A stretch of DNA of 7,886 bases from Streptomyces sp. (lineage in GTDB: Bacteria; Actinomycetota; Actinomycetes; Streptomycetales; Streptomycetaceae). A model generated the notes under the pieces. It saw only the letters and a list, made by a program, of their open reading frames with translations. It had not been told where the DNA came from and ran no database searches. This document shows positions 5,376-7,886 of this stretch, one piece after another. Numbering within the stretch: position 1 is the stretch's first letter; the number at the start of each line of letters is the position of its first letter. Where the stretch lies: assembly GCA_003519485.1 (NCBI GenBank), contig DOWQ01000620.1, forward strand, positions 4,097 to 11,982. Reading direction: 5' to 3'. Made by a program: the position numbers and the translations under genes.

Positions 5376-7158
5376 ACGGCGCGGCACTGACATCCTCCGC
5401 CGTCACGCCCGCGAGCGGATTGGGGACCGTCCCGTGCACCGCGGCGTGCGGCCGTTCCGGCCGGTCGCGGTAGCCGTCCAGATGCAACCGGTTGCGGTTC
5501 AGGCAGAGCCGGTCGATCCGGGGCGTGAGCAGGTCGAACGCCTCGAACCGCTCCTTGAGTTCCGGGAACCGGGCGTGGTGCCGCAGGATCTCGGCCCGGA
5601 CGTGGGCCCAGAACCGGGCCTCCGGCACGCCCAGGTGTTCTTCGCACAGCGGGGCCAGGTAGCGGAAGACGCCGACGAACAGCCCGGAGTGGATGAACTG
5701 GGTGAGGAAAGCCGGCTCCTCGGTGAGCAGCACGGCCCGTACGTCCGCGGGCATTCCCGCGTGCTCCGGCAGCGATCCGGAGCTGATGTTCACGTCGTCC
5801 ACGAAGTCCTTCACGGCCAGCCGCACCGGCACGTCCCGCTCGTCGAAGACCACGATGGCGTTCTCCCCGTGCGGCGAGAAGACCGTGCCGTACCGGTAGA
5901 GGAAGCGCAGCAGCGGCGGCAGCAGCGCGGCGAAGAGCCGGCGCAGCCAGACGTCCGGCGCGAGCCCGGAGCGCCGCACCAGCTCGGCGGCGAACGACCG
6001 GCCCCGCGGGTCGGTGTGCAGCAGCGCGGCGAGGGTGCGCGCCCGCTCCCCCGCGTCGAGCCGCGGCGCGAGCGGCTCGCGCCAGATGCAGCCGAGCAGC
6101 TCCTTGTACTGGTACGGCACCTCCGGCAGTCGGTCGTAGAGCGGGTGTTCGACGGTGACGGACGCCGTCTCGCCGAGCAGGATCACCCGGGTCTCGTCGC
6201 GCAGGAACGAATCTTCGGCGTGCAGCGACTGCACCCACTGGGTGACGGCGGGGGCGGCGAGCGTGCGCTCGGTCGGCAGACCCCGCCAGACGAGCGTGTT
6301 GAGCACCGACAGCGGGAGTTTGACCGTACGGGCCCGGGGGCGGCTGACGTTGAGGAAGGTCCGGATGGACTGCTGCGGCAGCCGGAGGTCGTCGTCCGCC
6401 GGGAGCGGGATGATGCTCCCGTCGGCGATGTGCGGGGCGAACAGTGGCACGATGCTCTCGTCCCACTGCCAGGGGTGGACGGGGAGCCAGAGGTAGTCGC
6501 CCGGGTCGCGGCCGTGCTCGGCGACGGTTCGGTCGAACACCGCGCGGGTCCCGGGGGACAGCTCCTCGGCGTAGAGCCGGTCCGGCGACGCCAGGGCGGG
6601 GACACCGCGGTACGTGGCGAGGTCGCGGTGGACGGCGAGCCAGGGCAGGCGCTGGGGTATGCGGGCCTCCGGCGCCCAGCGGACGGCGTCGGCGGCGGAG
6701 AAACCGACGCGGCCCTTGTTGGCGACGATCCACGGGTGGCCGGTCTGGTGGCCCTCCAGTTCGGCGTAGCCGAGGTCGGCCAACTCCCCCGCGCTCAGGG
6801 CCGTCTCCTCCATCCGGGTGTCGGCGGCGAGGGTGGTGGTCAGCTCGCGGATCAGATGGCCGGTGGTGTCGCCGGGGAGCGCGAGCACGGTGCTGTGACC
6901 GCGGGCCAGGAATTCCAGCGGATCGGCGGACGGCTCGATCGAGTCCGGGTCCACCCGCCAGTGGCCGTACGCGCCGCGGGCGGCCCGGAAGCGGTAGGTG
7001 AGGCCGGGGGCGACGGTGAGCCGGTGGGCGAGCGGGTCGGCACCGTCGGCCTCGGGGGTGATCACCTCCTCGTACGCGAACTCGCCGAGCATCTTGGCGA
7101 ACATCCGGCGGGCCGCTCGCTGCCAGGCGGCATGGCTCTGCTGCGGTGTCTGACGCAA
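5374..7158 (-). CDS. IucA/IucC-family NRPS-independent siderophore (NIS) synthetase
   Basis: Uses ATP to activate a carboxylate as acyl-adenylate and join it to an amine or hydroxylamine during siderophore assembly; cytosolic. From TTG at 7158 it is 594 residues, normal for the family. The IucA/IucC catalytic domain shows EGHQTGHPWIVANKGRVGF at 135-153, LPVHPWQWD at 225-233, PQQSIRTFLN at 261-270 and VKLPLSVLNT near 279-288, which form the ATP and substrate pocket. The C-terminal FhuF-like region contains HGEN at 430-433 and VKDFVDDVN at 449-457, then CLNRNRL close to the end. It looks nearest to DesD-like synthetases by eye, but I cannot fix its subtype or substrate. TTG is preferred because AGGAG lies 8 bases upstream; the frame extends 19 codons further without a comparable site. 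The GNAT gene is 102 bases upstream, the helicase 12 bases downstream, all on one strand. No TTA codon was noticed. Confidence 0.93.
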   Translation of the reverse strand: MRQTPQQSHAAWQRAARRMFAKMLGEFAYEEVITPEADGADPLAHRLTVAPGLTYRFRAARGAYGHWRVDPDSIEPSADPLEFLARGHSTVLALPGDTTGHLIRELTTTLAADTRMEETALSAGELADLGYAELEGHQTGHPWIVANKGRVGFSAADAVRWAPEARIPQRLPWLAVHRDLATYRGVPALASPDRLYAEELSPGTRAVFDRTVAEHGRDPGDYLWLPVHPWQWDESIVPLFAPHIADGSIIPLPADDDLRLPQQSIRTFLNVSRPRARTVKLPLSVLNTLVWRGLPTERTLAAPAVTQWVQSLHAEDSFLRDETRVILLGETASVTVEHPLYDRLPEVPYQYKELLGCIWREPLAPRLDAGERARTLAALLHTDPRGRSFAAELVRRSGLAPDVWLRRLFAALLPPLLRFLYRYGTVFSPHGENAIVVFDERDVPVRLAVKDFVDDVNISSGSLPEHAGMPADVRAVLLTEEPAFLTQFIHSGLFVGVFRYLAPLCEEHLGVPEARFWAHVRAEILRHHARFPELKERFEAFDLLTPRIDRLCLNRNRLHLDGYRDRPERPHAAVHGTVPNPLAGVTAEDVSAAP

Positions 7159-7166
7159 AATCTTTG

Positions 7167-7171
7167 CTCCT
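7167..7171 (-). promoter_or_regulatory. Ribosome binding site deciding the TTG start of the NIS synthetase
   Basis: AGGAG on the minus strand, 8 bases before TTG at 7158. The nearest in-frame ATG lies 18 codons downstream, inside the conserved N-terminus, and has no such site. Confidence 0.7.
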
Positions 7172-7243
7172 CGGACGGAAACGGGGACGGGCCGAGTGGT
7201 GCGACGGAGCGGCAAACGGAATGCGGGCGGCGGGACCCCTCGG

Positions 7244-7265
7244 TGTGACGAGCCCCCGCGTCACA
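7244..7265 (-). terminator. Hairpin over the GNAT stop codon
   Basis: TGTGACG (7244-7250) and CGTCACA (7259-7265) form a perfect 7-bp stem with an 8-base loop. The right arm includes the TGA of the GNAT gene (7261-7263). It may be a weak terminator or mRNA-stability element that lowers expression of the synthetase and helicase relative to the GNAT gene. I see no clear promoter in the remaining gap up to 7159. Confidence 0.4.
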
Positions 7266-7886
7266 GCAGGTCGCGCAAGGCACGATCGCGGATCAGCAGG
7301 GCGGCTCGCCGGTCCGGGAGGTCCATTTCGGCGGAGAATCGGAAGCCCGCACGGAGAAAGGCTGCCACGGAAGGGGTGTTGCGGAGGTCCGGTTCGGCCA
7401 CTACCCGGGTACAGGATGGCCGATTATCGAGCACAAGGCCGGAAACGGCACGGATCAGGCAGCTGCCGACGCCCCGCCCGCGGTCGCCGACGGCACCGAT
7501 GACGACATGGACGCCGGTGTCGTGCGGCCGGGCCGGATAGTGGCGCGCGACGGGGGCGAGATCGGCCCGGTAGATCTCCCAGTAGCTCATCGGGGCGCCG
7601 TCGAGGAGGCCGAGGCAGGGGATACTCCGGCCGTCTCCGCCGAGCTGGGCACGGAGGTGGACGCCGGTGATCTCCGCCGGCCCGGCCAGCCCCCAGAGGG
7701 CGGCCACCGCCGGGTCGTTCATCCAGCGGGAGACCAGGGCGAGGTCCCGCTCCACCCGGACCGGGACCAGCCGCAGCTTCCCGGCCCGGGTGGCGACCGG
7801 GCCCCAGCCCGCGATGTCGCCGAGCAGGTCGTGGCCGGCGGGGCGCGGCGGCGCGCCCCCTGCCGTGCCCGCGACGGTGCCGCCGG
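7261..7886 (-). CDS. GNAT-family acyltransferase of siderophore biosynthesis (IucB/RhbD-like), N-terminus outside window
   Basis: Expected to transfer an acyl group from acyl-CoA to an N-hydroxylated amine, making the hydroxamate that the NIS synthetase then uses. The frame is open from the TGA at 7261 to the right edge, giving 207 visible residues. There is no ATG, GTG or TTG between 7756 and the edge. The GTG at 7753-7755 is not the true start, because the residues before it (GKLRLVPVRV) form the first strand of the fold and lead into ERDLALVSRWMNDP. About 134-140 in visible numbering, DRGRGVG is the acetyl-CoA binding motif A, followed by RVVAEPDLRNTPSVAAFLRAGF, the usual GNAT end motif of siderophore enzymes. 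Further upstream the visible part is Gly/Ala/Pro-rich and may be a linker. It is not a ribosomal-protein or antibiotic acetyltransferase as far as these motifs show; the acyl donor and acceptor are unknown. Confidence 0.85.
   Translation of the reverse strand, partial: GGTVAGTAGGAPPRPAGHDLLGDIAGWGPVATRAGKLRLVPVRVERDLALVSRWMNDPAVAALWGLAGPAEITGVHLRAQLGGDGRSIPCLGLLDGAPMSYWEIYRADLAPVARHYPARPHDTGVHVVIGAVGDRGRGVGSCLIRAVSGLVLDNRPSCTRVVAEPDLRNTPSVAAFLRAGFRFSAEMDLPDRRAALLIRDRALRDLL

Noticed and set aside
3592..7248. Very long open frame on the plus strand across the helicase and siderophore genes
   Set aside because: It is antisense to two genes with full sets of family motifs. Its translation is Arg/Gly/Val/Leu-rich without domains, as expected when high-GC codon bias removes stops from the opposite strand.
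7159..7260. Iron box (DmdR/IdeR operator) before the siderophore synthetase
   Set aside because: No TTAGGTTAGGCTAACCTAA-like palindrome is present; any iron operator would be upstream of the operon, beyond the right edge.

Overview
The DNA is very GC-rich, with strongly G/C-biased third codon positions, GTG and TTG starts, purine-rich Shine-Dalgarno sites and terminators without T-tracts. With the gene order nrdJ-nrdR / lexA / DinG-type helicase / siderophore synthetase, this points to a Streptomyces chromosome or a close relative. From memory, the same order occurs around SCO5799-SCO5805 of S. coelicolor; I could not check this here.

Layout. 1-1136 (minus): 5' part of nrdJ, the coenzyme B12-dependent class II ribonucleotide reductase, cut by the left edge. 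1249-1785 (minus): nrdR, the zinc/ATP-cone repressor of reductase genes, probably in one operon with nrdJ. 1786-2287: a divergent regulatory region of about 500 bases. It holds a pair of NrdR boxes on the nrdR side and, on the lexA side, a hairpin, a textbook actinobacterial SOS box and a likely promoter. 2288-3073 (plus): lexA with all cleavage and catalytic residues. 3074-3234: convergent gap with a strong hairpin terminator. 3235-5361 (minus): an XPD/DinG-type iron-sulfur helicase. 5374-7158 (minus): an IucA/IucC-type NRPS-independent siderophore (NIS) synthetase, starting at TTG. 7261-7886 (minus): an IucB/RhbD-like GNAT acyltransferase, cut by the right edge.

How the genes work together. 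The left half concerns dNTP supply and DNA damage. NrdR senses nucleotide status and probably controls its own operon; LexA controls itself through the SOS box. The right half is the end of a siderophore operon: the GNAT enzyme would acylate a hydroxylamine building block and the NIS synthetase would condense it with a carboxylate. The helicase gene follows only 12 bases after the synthetase, its ribosome site overlapping the synthetase stop codon, so the Fe-S helicase may be expressed with the siderophore genes.

Most of the window is conserved Streptomyces core sequence. I found no wholly new system. The points most worth following are the siderophore-helicase coupling, the unassigned siderophore product, and the operator-rich lexA-nrdR spacer.
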